Positions 51,317 to 60,208 of a stretch of 64,000 nucleotides of DNA are shown one piece after another; the stretch's first letter is position 1; each line of letters begins with the position of its first letter. Origin of the DNA: Amycolatopsis lexingtonensis (lineage in GTDB: Bacteria; Actinomycetota; Actinomycetes; Mycobacteriales; Pseudonocardiaceae); contig NZ_JADBEG010000001.1 of NCBI RefSeq assembly GCF_014873755.1, positions 4,404,501-4,468,500 of the forward strand, read 5' to 3'. The notes beneath the pieces are model-generated. The model was given only the letters and a program-made list of their open reading frames with translations, was not told the DNA's origin and made no database searches. A program made the position numbers and the translations under genes.

Positions 51317-51387
51317 ACCGATGACGTTAACGGACGGCACCGACAGAACCGCTTGCCGTGGCCCCGGCGGCCGCGCTACGGTCGTGC

Positions 51388-51427
51388 TGACCGGTTGACC
51401 GAAAGTGCGATTCTGGTCAACAGGTCA
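51388..51427. promoter_or_regulatory. Imperfect inverted repeat, probable TetR operator
   Basis: TGACCGGTTGACC (51388-51400) is matched by GGTCAACAGGTCA (51415-51427), 12 of 13 complementary, with extra GTTCAAC half-sites after it. It lies 30 bases before the TetR start, so autoregulation of the TetR-P450 operon is likely. Confidence 0.7.
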
Positions 51428-51457
51428 AACGTTCAACAGATCAGCAGGTGGAACCGC

Positions 51458-52153
51458 ATGAGTCATCCGAACCGCGAGCGCGCCGACCGCATCCTGGACG
51501 CGGCGGGCGAGCTGCTGCTGCGCATGGGCTACCGCAAGGTGGCGATCGACGACATCGCGCGCGCGGTCGGCATCGGCAAGGGCACCGTCTACCTGCACTG
51601 GCGCAACAAGGAACTGCTGTTCCAGGCGCTGATGATGCGCGAGTCGGCCGACCTGACCGACGAGATACTGGCGTCGATCAAGGCCGACCCGGCGATGATC
51701 CTGCCGCACCGGATGATCTCGTCGTCGTTCCTCGTCACGCACCGCCGTCCGCTGGTGATGGCGATGCTGCGCGGCAACGCCGAGATGTTCGGCTCGCTCG
51801 GCGACCTCGCCCTGCGCAAGCAGCAGGACGAGCTGCGCGGGCAGTTCGAGGACGCGATGCTCCGGCGCGGGCTGATCCGCGCGGACGTCCCGAACGTGAC
51901 CTACGCGCTGCACGCCGCGACGCTCGGGTTCTACCTCGGCGACACGCTTTCCGACGAGTTCGAGGGGATCGCCCTCGAGGAGAAGGCGGCCGTCCTCGCG
52001 CACATCATCCGCACCGCGTTCGAGCCGGCGGGGGAACCCGATCCCCTGGCCGTCGCGGACGTGGCGGCGGAACTGGGTTCGGCGCTCGAGGCGCTCGTCT
52101 CGGGCTACCGGAAAGGGATCTACGCACACGATCCCACCAAGGCCCCCGGCTGA
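51458..52153 (+). CDS. TetR-family regulator of the adjacent cytochrome P450
   Basis: The 231-residue protein has an N-terminal helix-turn-helix (ADRILDAAGELLLRMGYRKV, then DDIARAVGIGKGTVYLHWRNKEL) and a ligand-binding C-terminal domain. It is read in the same direction as the P450 gene, with only 34 bases between them, and an inverted repeat of TGACC type lies upstream. The ligand is unknown; the P450 substrate or product is the natural guess. Confidence 0.9.
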   Translation: MSHPNRERADRILDAAGELLLRMGYRKVAIDDIARAVGIGKGTVYLHWRNKELLFQALMMRESADLTDEILASIKADPAMILPHRMISSSFLVTHRRPLVMAMLRGNAEMFGSLGDLALRKQQDELRGQFEDAMLRRGLIRADVPNVTYALHAATLGFYLGDTLSDEFEGIALEEKAAVLAHIIRTAFEPAGEPDPLAVADVAAELGSALEALVSGYRKGIYAHDPTKAPG

Positions 52154-52187
52154 TCCCGGGGCCGCACAGGGGAAAGAAGGGGCGGAC

Positions 52188-53399
52188 ATGACGACCACAC
52201 TCGCCGACACCTGGGGACTCCACGAATCCCAGTTCTGGCTGCGGGGGAAGCAACCGGAAGCGCGGGTGCAGCACGCGCCCGAACTCGGCTTCTGGAACGT
52301 CTACGGGCACCCGGAGGCCGAAGAGGTCCTCCGCGACCCGGCGACGTACTCCTCGGACACCACCCGGCTGGTGCCGCAGGAGATGATGAAGGACGCCGAC
52401 CTGAAGGAGATGTCGGCGGGCAACCTGCTGCAGCTGGACCCGCCGCTGCACAACAAGATGCGCAAGCTCGTCAGCCGCGCCTTCACGCCGAAGGTCGTCG
52501 CGGACCTGGAGCCGCGCATCGCCGCGGTGACGAACGAAATGCTCGACGCGGCCGGTGGCGACGGCCGGCTCGAGCTGGTCGAGGACCTGGCCTACCCGTT
52601 GCCGGTGATCGTGATCGCGGAGCTGCTGGGGGTCCCCGCGAGCGACCGGTACCTGTTCAAGGGCTGGGTGGACAAGCTGTTCGACTCCTCGGAACAGTTC
52701 TCGCTGAAGGAGCAGACGAAGACCCAGGAGGAGTCGGTCGCGAAATCCCTGGAAGGCCAGAAAGCGCTTGCCGAATACCTCGGCACGCACGTCGACGAAC
52801 GGCGGAAGCAGCCGCGGGAGGACCTGCTGACGAAGCTCGTCGAAGCCGAGGTCGACGGGGAACGGCTGACGCGCAACGAAGTCGTCAACTTCGCGAACAT
52901 CCTGCTGCTGGCCGGGCACATCACCACGACGATGCTGCTCGGGAACGCGGTGCTGTGCCTGGACACCCACCCGGAGTGGGACGAGCGGGTGCGCGCCGAC
53001 CGGTCGCTGCTGCCGGCGACGATCGAGGAGTCCTTGCGGTACCTCTCGCCGTTCGCGGCGGTGGCCCGCACGGCGAACCGCGAGGTCGAACTGGGCGGGG
53101 TGACCGTGCCGCCGGACCAGATGCTGCTCGTGTGGGTGGCGGCCGCCAACCGCGACGAGCGCGTGTTCGCCGACCCGGACACGTTCAACCCGCTGCGCGA
53201 CCCGAACCCGCACCTGGCGTTCGGCCGCGGGATCCACTTCTGCATCGGCGCGCCGCTGGCCCGCCTGGAGGGGCGGGTGGCGCTGGACATCCTGTTCGAC
53301 CGCTACCCGGCGCTGCGAACGATCCCGGGTGAGCCGCCGAAGTTCCAGGTCAACCCGAACATGACGGGGGTGCGCGAGCTGCCCCTCTCGATCGGGTAG
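52188..53399 (+). CDS. Cytochrome P450 with unusual I-helix (AGHITT)
   Basis: The 403-residue monooxygenase has ExxR (E281-R284), the heme loop FGRGIHFCIGAPLARLEG with Cys352, and the I-helix LLLAGHITTTML. The acidic residue normally next to the threonine pair (AGHETT or AGxDTT) is isoleucine 245 here, though Thr246/Thr247 remain. That residue helps deliver protons to oxygen, so the mechanism or substrate may differ. No ferredoxin gene is adjacent. It is the second gene of a TetR-controlled pair. Confidence 0.93.
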   Translation: MTTTLADTWGLHESQFWLRGKQPEARVQHAPELGFWNVYGHPEAEEVLRDPATYSSDTTRLVPQEMMKDADLKEMSAGNLLQLDPPLHNKMRKLVSRAFTPKVVADLEPRIAAVTNEMLDAAGGDGRLELVEDLAYPLPVIVIAELLGVPASDRYLFKGWVDKLFDSSEQFSLKEQTKTQEESVAKSLEGQKALAEYLGTHVDERRKQPREDLLTKLVEAEVDGERLTRNEVVNFANILLLAGHITTTMLLGNAVLCLDTHPEWDERVRADRSLLPATIEESLRYLSPFAAVARTANREVELGGVTVPPDQMLLVWVAAANRDERVFADPDTFNPLRDPNPHLAFGRGIHFCIGAPLARLEGRVALDILFDRYPALRTIPGEPPKFQVNPNMTGVRELPLSIG

Positions 53400-53408
53400 C
53401 ACCGGTTG

Positions 53409-53440
53409 CGCCCTGGGCGAAATCCCTCGCTCAGGGCGCC
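53409..53440. terminator. Terminator after the P450 gene
   Basis: GCGCCCTGGGCGA (53409-53421) pairs with TCGCTCAGGGCGC (53428-53440), with one mismatch, around a 6-base loop, 10 bases after the P450 stop. Confidence 0.78.
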
Positions 53441-53461
53441 GCCGTGCCGGATGGTGGACCG

Positions 53462-54190
53462 GTGAAGGTGGCGGTGCTGTCGGACGTCCACGGGGTGCTC
53501 CCCGCGCTCGAAGCCGTCCTGGCCGAGCCGGACGTCGAGGCGGCGGACCGGATCGTGCTGCTCGGCGACGCCCTCGCCGGGCCGATGCCGGTCGAGACGT
53601 TGTCGCGCCTGCGATCGCTCGGTTCCCGGGCGGTGTGGGTGCGCGGCAACGCCGACCGCGAGCTGGCGGCGTCCGCGCGCGGGGCCGGCGACTTCGTCCC
53701 GGACCCGATCTTCCCGTGGGCGGCGAAGCAGTTGCGTCCGGACCACCTGCCGTTCCTGGACGCGCTGCCCCTGACGGTGACCTTGGGCGAAGTCCTGTTC
53801 TGCCACGCGACCCCGCGCGACGACAGCGAAATCGTGCTCGTCGACAGCCCGCTGGAGCGGTGGGCGGAAGTGCTCGACGGCGTCACGGCGGAAACCGTGG
53901 TCTGCGGGCACACGCACATGCCGTTCGTGCGGCTGGCCGACCGGCGGCTGATCGTCAACCCCGGCAGCGTCGGAATGCCTTACGGCGCAAGGGGTGCGCA
54001 CTGGGCGTTGCTCGGCGACGGCGTCGAGCTGCGGCGCACGGAGTACGACGCCGAAGCGGCGTGCCGGTTCCTCGCGGAGCACTGCGCGTACCCGGACATC
54101 GAGGAGTGGGCGGACTTCTTCGTCCGCAACCCGGCTTCGGATGCGGAAGCGCTGCGCGTGTTCAGCGGGCGCGGAACGAGTTCCACATGA
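53462..54190 (+). CDS. Metallophosphoesterase, YfcE/diadenosine tetraphosphatase-like
   Basis: The 242-residue protein has the calcineurin-like metal motifs in order: VLSDVHGVLPALEA, LLGDALAGP, VRGNADRELA, CHATPRDD, CGHTHMPF and VNPGSVGMP. Actinobacterial relatives are broad phosphodiesterases. GTG 53462 was chosen because it begins at the first beta strand; GTG 53444 adds six residues. Its 3' end overlaps the convergent SGNH hydrolase gene by 29 bases. Confidence 0.9.
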   Translation: MKVAVLSDVHGVLPALEAVLAEPDVEAADRIVLLGDALAGPMPVETLSRLRSLGSRAVWVRGNADRELAASARGAGDFVPDPIFPWAAKQLRPDHLPFLDALPLTVTLGEVLFCHATPRDDSEIVLVDSPLERWAEVLDGVTAETVVCGHTHMPFVRLADRRLIVNPGSVGMPYGARGAHWALLGDGVELRRTEYDAEAACRFLAEHCAYPDIEEWADFFVRNPASDAEALRVFSGRGTSST

Positions 54191-55016
54191 TGACCGCGGC
54201 GTAGGGCAGGAACTCGCGGCCGCGGCGCCAGAGCCACGGGATGCCCTTGAGCACCAGCCACCCCACGTGCCCCGCGGCGCTCGGCTCGACACCGCCGCTG
54301 CAGGTGAGGCTCACCGGCTCCGGCACGGCGAACCCGGCGCCGGCGAGCAGCGCGGTGAAGCCCTCCGCGAGCATGCGGTGGCCGAGTTCGGACGGGTGCA
54401 GGCGATCGACGCTCCACGAGGCCAGCTCGTACGCGCCGGGCAGCCGGTCGAGGTCGAGGCAGGGCACGCCTTCGCGGGCGACGACCTCGTCGATGGCCGC
54501 GTTCAGCTCGGCGACCCGGGCGCTGAGCGCGCGCTTGAGCGACGGCGGGAGGCGGAACACCTTGCTGTGGTCGTGGAACCGGACGGGCACCACGGTCGTC
54601 CCGGCCTCGCGGAGGCGGTGGATCACCTCGGTGAGGTCGGCGGCGATGCGAGCGGCGTCGAAGTCCGGCCGGAGCGTGTCGTTCATCCCGGCTACGAGAA
54701 GGGCGACATCCGGCCGGTGCGCGACGGCGGCGGGCACCTGCTCGGTGAGCACGCACCGCATCCGCGCCCCGGTGAAGGAGGGGTTGAGGTACCCGTCGCC
54801 GGTCACCCCGAGCGCGGCGGCGACCAGCGGGCCGACCCCGCGCCACCCGCCCCGCCGGGGCAGCGGATCCCCCAGCCCGACGGCGGTGGAGTCCCCGAGC
54901 ACGACAAGCCGCCGCGCTTGCTTGAGGGCATGGTCCGGCACGGCCGCGAGCGGGGGCCGGGAGGGTTCGGGAGTGACTTCGACACTGATCACGGTCACGC
55001 GTCGACCATCGGCCAC
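54162..55016 (-). CDS. SGNH/GDSL hydrolase family protein
   Basis: The 284-residue protein has LVVLGDSTAVGLGDP (block I Ser), a block III Asn in VAGMNDTLRP, and the Asp/His pair in DRLHPSELGHRML (block V), so the esterase triad is complete. There is no signal peptide. A C-terminal extension of ~70 residues includes one hydrophobic stretch. It probably deacylates a lipid or sugar ester; the substrate cannot be told. Confidence 0.87.
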   Translation of the reverse strand: MADGRRVTVISVEVTPEPSRPPLAAVPDHALKQARRLVVLGDSTAVGLGDPLPRRGGWRGVGPLVAAALGVTGDGYLNPSFTGARMRCVLTEQVPAAVAHRPDVALLVAGMNDTLRPDFDAARIAADLTEVIHRLREAGTTVVPVRFHDHSKVFRLPPSLKRALSARVAELNAAIDEVVAREGVPCLDLDRLPGAYELASWSVDRLHPSELGHRMLAEGFTALLAGAGFAVPEPVSLTCSGGVEPSAAGHVGWLVLKGIPWLWRRGREFLPYAAVIMWNSFRAR

Positions 55017-55216
55017 CGAGGCTCACGGCCGGTGAGGACGAGGTAACGCGACTTCGACACCGCGCCTAATTCTTGACGCTCACCTCACAAGTGCCGGAAA
55101 AGTCCCGTTCGCCGACGCAGCGGGATGCCAGGAACGGGTCGTTCACCGCGCCGGACACCGGAGTTTCGGCAAAGGTGCGGCGGCCCGCCCGGCGACTTCG
55201 CCGGCGGTGGCCCCCA

Positions 55217-55301
55217 GCGCCCCAATGTGGCCTTCGGTGCGTCAGACGCAACCAAGGCCGCCTTCGGTGCGTGAGACGCAACCAAGGCCACATTGGGGCG
55301 C
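55217..55301. repeat. 85-bp intergenic palindromic element, copy 3
   Basis: It has the same length and terminal arms as copies 1 and 2 but different internal halves (GGCCTTCGGTGCGTCAGACG and a second half with GTGAGACG). It ends 6 bases after the stop of the leftward phosphotransferase gene. The rest of the 290-base gap (55017-55216) shows no gene I can support. Confidence 0.9.
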
Positions 55302-55306
55302 TGGGG

Positions 55307-56491
55307 TCAGCGGAACGCCGGGTAGAACGCCAGGTCCGCGTGCGGTCCCAGCTTCGCCGCCAGCGCCGCCGCCACCCGGGCCGCGAACTCCGACACCGCC
55401 GTCATCCGCACGTACCCCGCGTGCTTCGCCAGGTCGCGCCACCACGTCACGAACGCCGCCTCGCGGCTCACCGGGGCCGCGTGCCGGGACAGGTCCAGCG
55501 ACGCCAGCTCCTCCCCCGTGATCAGCCAGACGCGCAGCAGCTCGCTGGTCGTCAGGTGCTCCGCCAGCGCCTCGTCGTCGGCGAACGCCGGCCAGACGCC
55601 CACCACCTCCGCGCGCCACGCCGCGATCATCGCCTCGCTCATGCCCGCCGGCAGAGCCAGCGCGTCCGGCCAGCTCGCGAACGGCAGCCTCAGGTGGGCC
55701 GCGTCGACCAGGGCCGAGCGGACGCAGCCGTACTCGAAGTCCAGGAAGCGGACGCCCTCGCCGGTCACCAGGTTGTTGTCCGGGCTGAGCTCGACCGGGC
55801 TGAACGCGCGGAAGCCCGCCGAGCGGGACAGCTCCAGCGCCGCCGTCACCTGGGCGCGGACCGCGTCCGGGACCGGGATGCCCAGGCGCTCCTGGATCAG
55901 CGGCGGCACGGCCGCGCACAGCTCGTCGACGCCGCTCTCGTCCCCCTTCGCCGGGCCGCCGAGGCGCCGCAGCAGCGCGTTGAAGTCCGCTTCGCGGCCC
56001 GCGGTGTTCGCGTGCAGCCGGCCCAGCGAGCGGGCCCAGGACAGCAGCGCGCGCTCGGCCGCGCGGGAATCACGCGCGTAGAGCTTGTCCTCCAGCGTCG
56101 GGGTGCGGCCCAGGTCCTCGAGCACCAGCGCGCGGTCGCGGCCGTCGTGGGCGAGCAGCTCCGGGCACATCCGCTCCTCCGGGGCCAGCGCCGTGAACAG
56201 CTGGTAGCTGACCGCCTCCTGGGCGAACGGGTCGGCGCCCGGGCCGGGCGGGTCCGGGTAGTGCTTGACGACCACCGTGCGCGGCAGCGCGAACGACGAC
56301 GACACCACCCGTGCGCGGACCACCGTCGCCGGCCCGCTCCCCGCGAGGTCCTCGGGGGCGACCAGGGTGATCGCACTGCCGAACCGGCGCGAGAGAACGG
56401 ACTCGCCCGCCGCGACCGCCGCGGCGACGGCGAGCTGCTCGGCTCCTGCCCCGACCCCAGCGTCGCCGGAGGAGGAGGTGTCGACTGTCAT
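55307..56491 (-). CDS. Phosphotransferase, aminoglycoside/choline kinase-like
   Basis: The 394-residue protein has a kinase-like small lobe (VVSSSFALPRTVVVKHY with the ATP lysine), RALVLEDLGRTPTLEDKL, a catalytic-loop region AFSPVELSPDNNLVTGEG, and a metal-binding FLDFEYGCVRSALVDAAHL (D-F-E). The usual HGD of the catalytic loop reads SPVELSPDN, so the Brenner motif is altered. It may phosphorylate a small molecule or be non-catalytic. ATG 56491 is the chosen start. Confidence 0.75.
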   Translation of the reverse strand: MTVDTSSSGDAGVGAGAEQLAVAAAVAAGESVLSRRFGSAITLVAPEDLAGSGPATVVRARVVSSSFALPRTVVVKHYPDPPGPGADPFAQEAVSYQLFTALAPEERMCPELLAHDGRDRALVLEDLGRTPTLEDKLYARDSRAAERALLSWARSLGRLHANTAGREADFNALLRRLGGPAKGDESGVDELCAAVPPLIQERLGIPVPDAVRAQVTAALELSRSAGFRAFSPVELSPDNNLVTGEGVRFLDFEYGCVRSALVDAAHLRLPFASWPDALALPAGMSEAMIAAWRAEVVGVWPAFADDEALAEHLTTSELLRVWLITGEELASLDLSRHAAPVSREAAFVTWWRDLAKHAGYVRMTAVSEFAARVAAALAAKLGPHADLAFYPAFR

Positions 56492-56570
56492 TGTCACCGA
56501 CCCTACTCGTGACTGAGCAACCATGACTACTGACATCCGGACAAGAAGACGCATCCCACCCGGATACGGG

Positions 56571-57518
56571 TCACCCGCGTGGAAGCGGACGCATCCCCAC
56601 CGGTGAACGTTGCCCATTCCGGCGCACGATCAACACAATGGCCGCTGCTGCAACGATTCCGAGAAGGTTCACGAGCAGCTGTCCCACCGATTGGAGGCAT
56701 CGGCTCCACTCCCCCGCCACGGCCGCGACCATCGCGTAGCCCGCGGCGGGAACCGTGGTCACGGAGATGAACACGCCGACCAGCGCGGCCGACTTGGCCG
56801 ACGTCATGGCGAGCATCCCCGCGGCGCCCGCGAGCATCGCCACCACCAGGGACGGTACGCCGACGGAGAAGACGAAGTCGACCTCGTTGTGCTGTTTCAG
56901 CTCGAACGCGCGCTCGCCGAAGACGTCGGTCACCCGCACCAGCAGCGCGCCGCCCAGCGTGACCACCATCGCCAGCGGGAAACCGACGCCGAGCGCGGTG
57001 CCCGCGAGGCGGACGAGGTCCCAGCGCCGCAGCACCAGCCCGACCGCGAGCGCGGCCAGCGGGCCGAACTCCGGGCCGACGACCATCGCGCCGACGATCG
57101 TCACGGCGGAGTCGGTCAGGACCCCGACCGCGGCGAGCAGGCAGGCGATGGTGAGGAACGCCAGGAACGTCACGTTGAGCCGCGACTCCTCGCCCGTGCG
57201 GCCGAGCAGCTCCTGCCACACGACGGCGTCCGCGCCCTCGCCGGGCGCGGCCTCTTCCGCCTGGTCGGCCGCGTCCGAGAGCGCCGTGTCGAGCGCTTCG
57301 AGCGTGATCCCGCCGGAGTGGTCGAGGTCGAGCCCGCACAGGGCTTCGACGATCTCGTCCGCCGCCTCGCGCGCGATGTCGGCCTCGACCAGGTCACCCG
57401 CCGGTTCCACGGCGGCCCCGCGGTGCACGATCAGGTGCGCCGTCCCGGCGTGCGCCCGCAGGATGTCGAGCGCCTCGGCGGTCTTGTCCGGCGGGCACAC
57501 GGCCCTCAGGTGCAGCAC
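56571..57518 (-). CDS. DUF389 family membrane protein
   Basis: The 315-residue protein has a soluble N-terminal region (~110 residues) and six or so hydrophobic segments from residue 115, with the DUF389 core GAMVVGPEFGPLAALAVGLV. It is of the TIGR00341/DUF389 type found widely in bacteria and archaea, function unknown. The GTG start shares one base with the aspS stop (TAGTG), so it is coupled to aspS. Confidence 0.85.
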   Translation of the reverse strand: MLHLRAVCPPDKTAEALDILRAHAGTAHLIVHRGAAVEPAGDLVEADIAREAADEIVEALCGLDLDHSGGITLEALDTALSDAADQAEEAAPGEGADAVVWQELLGRTGEESRLNVTFLAFLTIACLLAAVGVLTDSAVTIVGAMVVGPEFGPLAALAVGLVLRRWDLVRLAGTALGVGFPLAMVVTLGGALLVRVTDVFGERAFELKQHNEVDFVFSVGVPSLVVAMLAGAAGMLAMTSAKSAALVGVFISVTTVPAAGYAMVAAVAGEWSRCLQSVGQLLVNLLGIVAAAAIVLIVRRNGQRSPVGMRPLPRG

Positions 57519-59293
57519 TAGTTCTGCGGAGCGGGGGCCGGCTTCGCGTCGATGCCGGCTTCCTTGCGCTGCTGCGCCGTGATCGGCGCCGGCGCCGCGG
57601 TCAGCGGGTCGTACCCGCCGCCGGTCTTCGGGAACGCGATCACGTCACGCAGCGAGTCGGCCTTGGCCAGCAGCATGACGATCCGGTCCCAGCCGAACGC
57701 GATGCCGCCGTGCGGCGGGGGGCCGTAGGCGAAGGCGTCGAGCAGGAAGCCGAACTTCTCCTGCGCCTCTTCCTCGCCGAGGCCCATCAGGCTGAAGACG
57801 CGCTTCTGGACGTCGCCGCGGTGGATACGGATCGAGCCACCGCCGATCTCGTTGCCGTTGCAGACGATGTCGTAGGCGTAGGCGAGCGCGTTGCCCGGGT
57901 CCTGCTCGAACTTGTCGATCCACTCCGGGGTCGGCGAAGTGAACGCGTGGTGCACGGCGGTCCACTTGCCGGATCCGACGGCGACGTCGTCGCCGATGTC
58001 CTCGACCGGCGCGAACAGCGGCGCGTCGACGACCCACACGAACGACCAGGCGTCTTCGTCGATCAGGCCGAGGCGCTTGCCGATCTCGTCGCGCGCGGCG
58101 CCGAGCAGCGGCTGGGTCGACGCGGCCTTGCCGGCGGCGAAGAAGATGCAGTCGCCCGCCTTGGCGCCCGCCGCGGCGGCGACGTTCTCGCGCTCGGTCT
58201 CGGACAGGTTCTTCGCGACCGGGCCGCCGAGCGTGCCGTCCTCGTTCACGAGGATGTACGCGAGGCCGCGCGCGCCGCGCTGCTTCGCCCACTCCTGCCA
58301 CGCGTCGAGCTGGCGGCGGGGCTGGTCAGCGCCGCCCGCCATCACGACCGCGCCGACGTACGGGGCCTGGAACACGCGGAACGGCGTGTCGGCGAAGAAC
58401 TCCGTCATGTCGGTGATCTCGAGGTCGAAGCGCAGGTCCGGCTTGTCCGAGCCGTACTTGGCCATCGCCTCGTGGTAGGTGATGCGCGGGATGGGCCGCG
58501 GGATCTCGTGCCCGATCAGCTTCCACAGCGCCGAGACGATCTGCTCGCCGATGTCGATGACGTCGTCCTGCTCGACGAAGCTCATCTCGATGTCGAGCTG
58601 GGTGAACTCGGGCTGGCGGTCGGCGCGGAAGTCTTCGTCGCGGTAGCAGCGCGCGATCTGGTAGTACCGCTCCATGCCGCCGACCATGAGCAGCTGCTTG
58701 AACAGCTGCGGCGACTGCGGCAGCGCGTACCAGGAGCCGGGCTTGAGCCGGGCCGGGACGAGGAAGTCCCGCGCGCCTTCGGGCGTCGAGCGGGTCATCG
58801 TCGGGGTCTCGATCTCGACGAAGTCCTGGTTGTGCAGCACCTCGCGCGCGGCGCGGCTGACCTCGCTGCGCAGGCGCATGGCCGCGGCCGGGCCGCTGCG
58901 GCGCAGGTCGAGGTAGCGGTGCTTGAGGCGGACCTCTTCGCCGACGTCGACGCGGTCGTCGATCGGGAAGGGCAGCGGCGCGGCTTCCGAGAGCACCTCG
59001 AGCTGGGTCGCGAGGACCTCGATCTCACCGGTGGGGATCTCGGCGTTCGCGTTGCCCTCGGGGCGCTTCGCGACCTCGCCGACGATCTTGACGCAGAACT
59101 CGGAGCGCAGGGCGTGCGCGCGCTCGGCCATTTCGCCTTCGCGGAAGACGACCTGCGCGACGCCGCTGGCGTCCCTCAGGTCGATGAAGATGACGCCGCC
59201 GTGATCGCGCCGCCGGGCCACCCATCCGGTGAGGGTGACGGTCTGTCCGGCCTGTCCGGCACGCAGGGTGCCGGCTTGGTGGGTGCGGAGCAC
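57518..59293 (-). CDS. aspS: Aspartyl-tRNA synthetase
   Basis: The 591-residue class II enzyme has an OB-fold anticodon domain ([21 protein letters not shown]), the [11 protein letters not shown] segment, motif 2 in [19 protein letters not shown], the bacterial GAD insertion, and motif 3 [13 protein letters not shown]. Start GTG 59293 has AAGGAGAG eight bases upstream. Actinobacterial AspRS may be non-discriminating, charging tRNA-Asn as well; I cannot tell from this sequence alone. Confidence 0.96.
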   Translation of the reverse strand: MLRTHQAGTLRAGQAGQTVTLTGWVARRRDHGGVIFIDLRDASGVAQVVFREGEMAERAHALRSEFCVKIVGEVAKRPEGNANAEIPTGEIEVLATQLEVLSEAAPLPFPIDDRVDVGEEVRLKHRYLDLRRSGPAAAMRLRSEVSRAAREVLHNQDFVEIETPTMTRSTPEGARDFLVPARLKPGSWYALPQSPQLFKQLLMVGGMERYYQIARCYRDEDFRADRQPEFTQLDIEMSFVEQDDVIDIGEQIVSALWKLIGHEIPRPIPRITYHEAMAKYGSDKPDLRFDLEITDMTEFFADTPFRVFQAPYVGAVVMAGGADQPRRQLDAWQEWAKQRGARGLAYILVNEDGTLGGPVAKNLSETERENVAAAAGAKAGDCIFFAAGKAASTQPLLGAARDEIGKRLGLIDEDAWSFVWVVDAPLFAPVEDIGDDVAVGSGKWTAVHHAFTSPTPEWIDKFEQDPGNALAYAYDIVCNGNEIGGGSIRIHRGDVQKRVFSLMGLGEEEAQEKFGFLLDAFAYGPPPHGGIAFGWDRIVMLLAKADSLRDVIAFPKTGGGYDPLTAAPAPITAQQRKEAGIDAKPAPAPQN

Positions 59294-59402
59294 TGCGACT
59301 GCTCTCCTTCGAGATGGGCTGCTGCGGCGGTTGTCGCCGCCCAAAGGCTAACGAACAGCCCAGCCTACGACGTCGGCAGGCTCGCCCGGCGCGGTGCTCC
59401 CT

Positions 59403-60044
59403 TCAGAGCACGTATTTGGGCCGGGCCTCCAGCGCCGCCACCAGCCGGTGAGCTTGGGCCAGGTAGGCCGCCACCTGGTAGATCCGGCCGCCCGGGTGGG
59501 CCACCAGCCAGCTCGCCGCGGCCGAGGCCGAGGCGAAGAACGGCTGGCCCGCGCAGGCCACCGCGTCGACGTTCTCCAGGCCGAAGCCGAGGTCGATCGC
59601 GGCCACCACCGCGGACGGCGGGTCGGCCTGGATGATCCCGTGGGGCACCAGGTCGATCCGGATGTGGGTGCCGGTGACCGGGCAGACGGCGGCCGCCTGC
59701 ACGCGCTCGCCGGCGGCGATGGCCAGCAGGAACATGTCGACCGAGCCGTCCGGGCCGGCGCCGAGGGTGCCTTCGGCGGGCTCCAGCCGGCGGTGGGCGC
59801 CGAGGGTGCCTTCGGCGGGCTCCAGCCGGCGGTGGGCGCCGCGCGGGGCGGGGCCGGTGGAGACGAGGTCGCGGTGCAGCGTGAAGCCGATCAGCTCGAC
59901 CAGCCGGCGGGCTTCGGCAGGGGTGACGCCGACGATCGCGGCCAGCCTGTCGACGCCGACCGGGTGCCGTCCGGCCCGCGTCAGCTTCAGCGCGGCCCAG
60001 GCGAGCCGGGCGGCCGCGACGCGGTCGGTCTGCGAGGTCGTCAC
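59403..60044 (-). CDS. MerB-like (organomercurial lyase family) protein
   Basis: The 213-residue protein has a helix-turn-helix-like N-terminal region and a C-terminal MerB-like domain. AAVCPVTGTHIRIDLVPHG aligns by eye with the Cys96 region, and AVACAGQPFFASASAAASWL with the Cys159 region of organomercurial lyase; the third catalytic Asp is not evident. A 13-residue segment AHRRLEPAEGTLG is repeated in tandem, encoded by a perfect 39-bp DNA repeat. GTG 60044 has GGAAGGAG upstream. No merA or merR is nearby, so a mercury role is uncertain. Confidence 0.62.
   Translation of the reverse strand: MTTSQTDRVAAARLAWAALKLTRAGRHPVGVDRLAAIVGVTPAEARRLVELIGFTLHRDLVSTGPAPRGAHRRLEPAEGTLGAHRRLEPAEGTLGAGPDGSVDMFLLAIAAGERVQAAAVCPVTGTHIRIDLVPHGIIQADPPSAVVAAIDLGFGLENVDAVACAGQPFFASASAAASWLVAHPGGRIYQVAAYLAQAHRLVAALEARPKYVL
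59757..59841. repeat. Perfect 39-bp tandem duplication inside the MerB-like gene
   Basis: Two adjacent identical 39-base units (59761-59799 and 59800-59838), with a few extra matching flanking bases on each side, keep the reading frame and duplicate 13 residues in the linker between the N- and C-terminal domains. Perfect identity implies a recent slippage event. Confidence 0.9.
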
Positions 60045-60208
60045 CGCGCTCCTTCCGGGTTCGATCCCTTCGACGTTAGGCGCCGGTGACGCGGGACGAC
60101 AACGACACGATCGGACATTTTCCCGCAAGCCCAGGACAGCGCGGTGCACCGGTCCCGCGATTACGTCGAACGGCCCAGCGCGTCACCCGGATGGTCCACA
60201 GTGGACCG

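Noticed and set aside
57300..57345. EF-hand-like calcium loop in the DUF389 protein (DLDHSGGITLEA)
   Set aside because: The acidic residue is at position 11 rather than 12, and the helices expected around an EF-hand are not evident; DUF389 N-terminal regions vary, so the match is probably chance.
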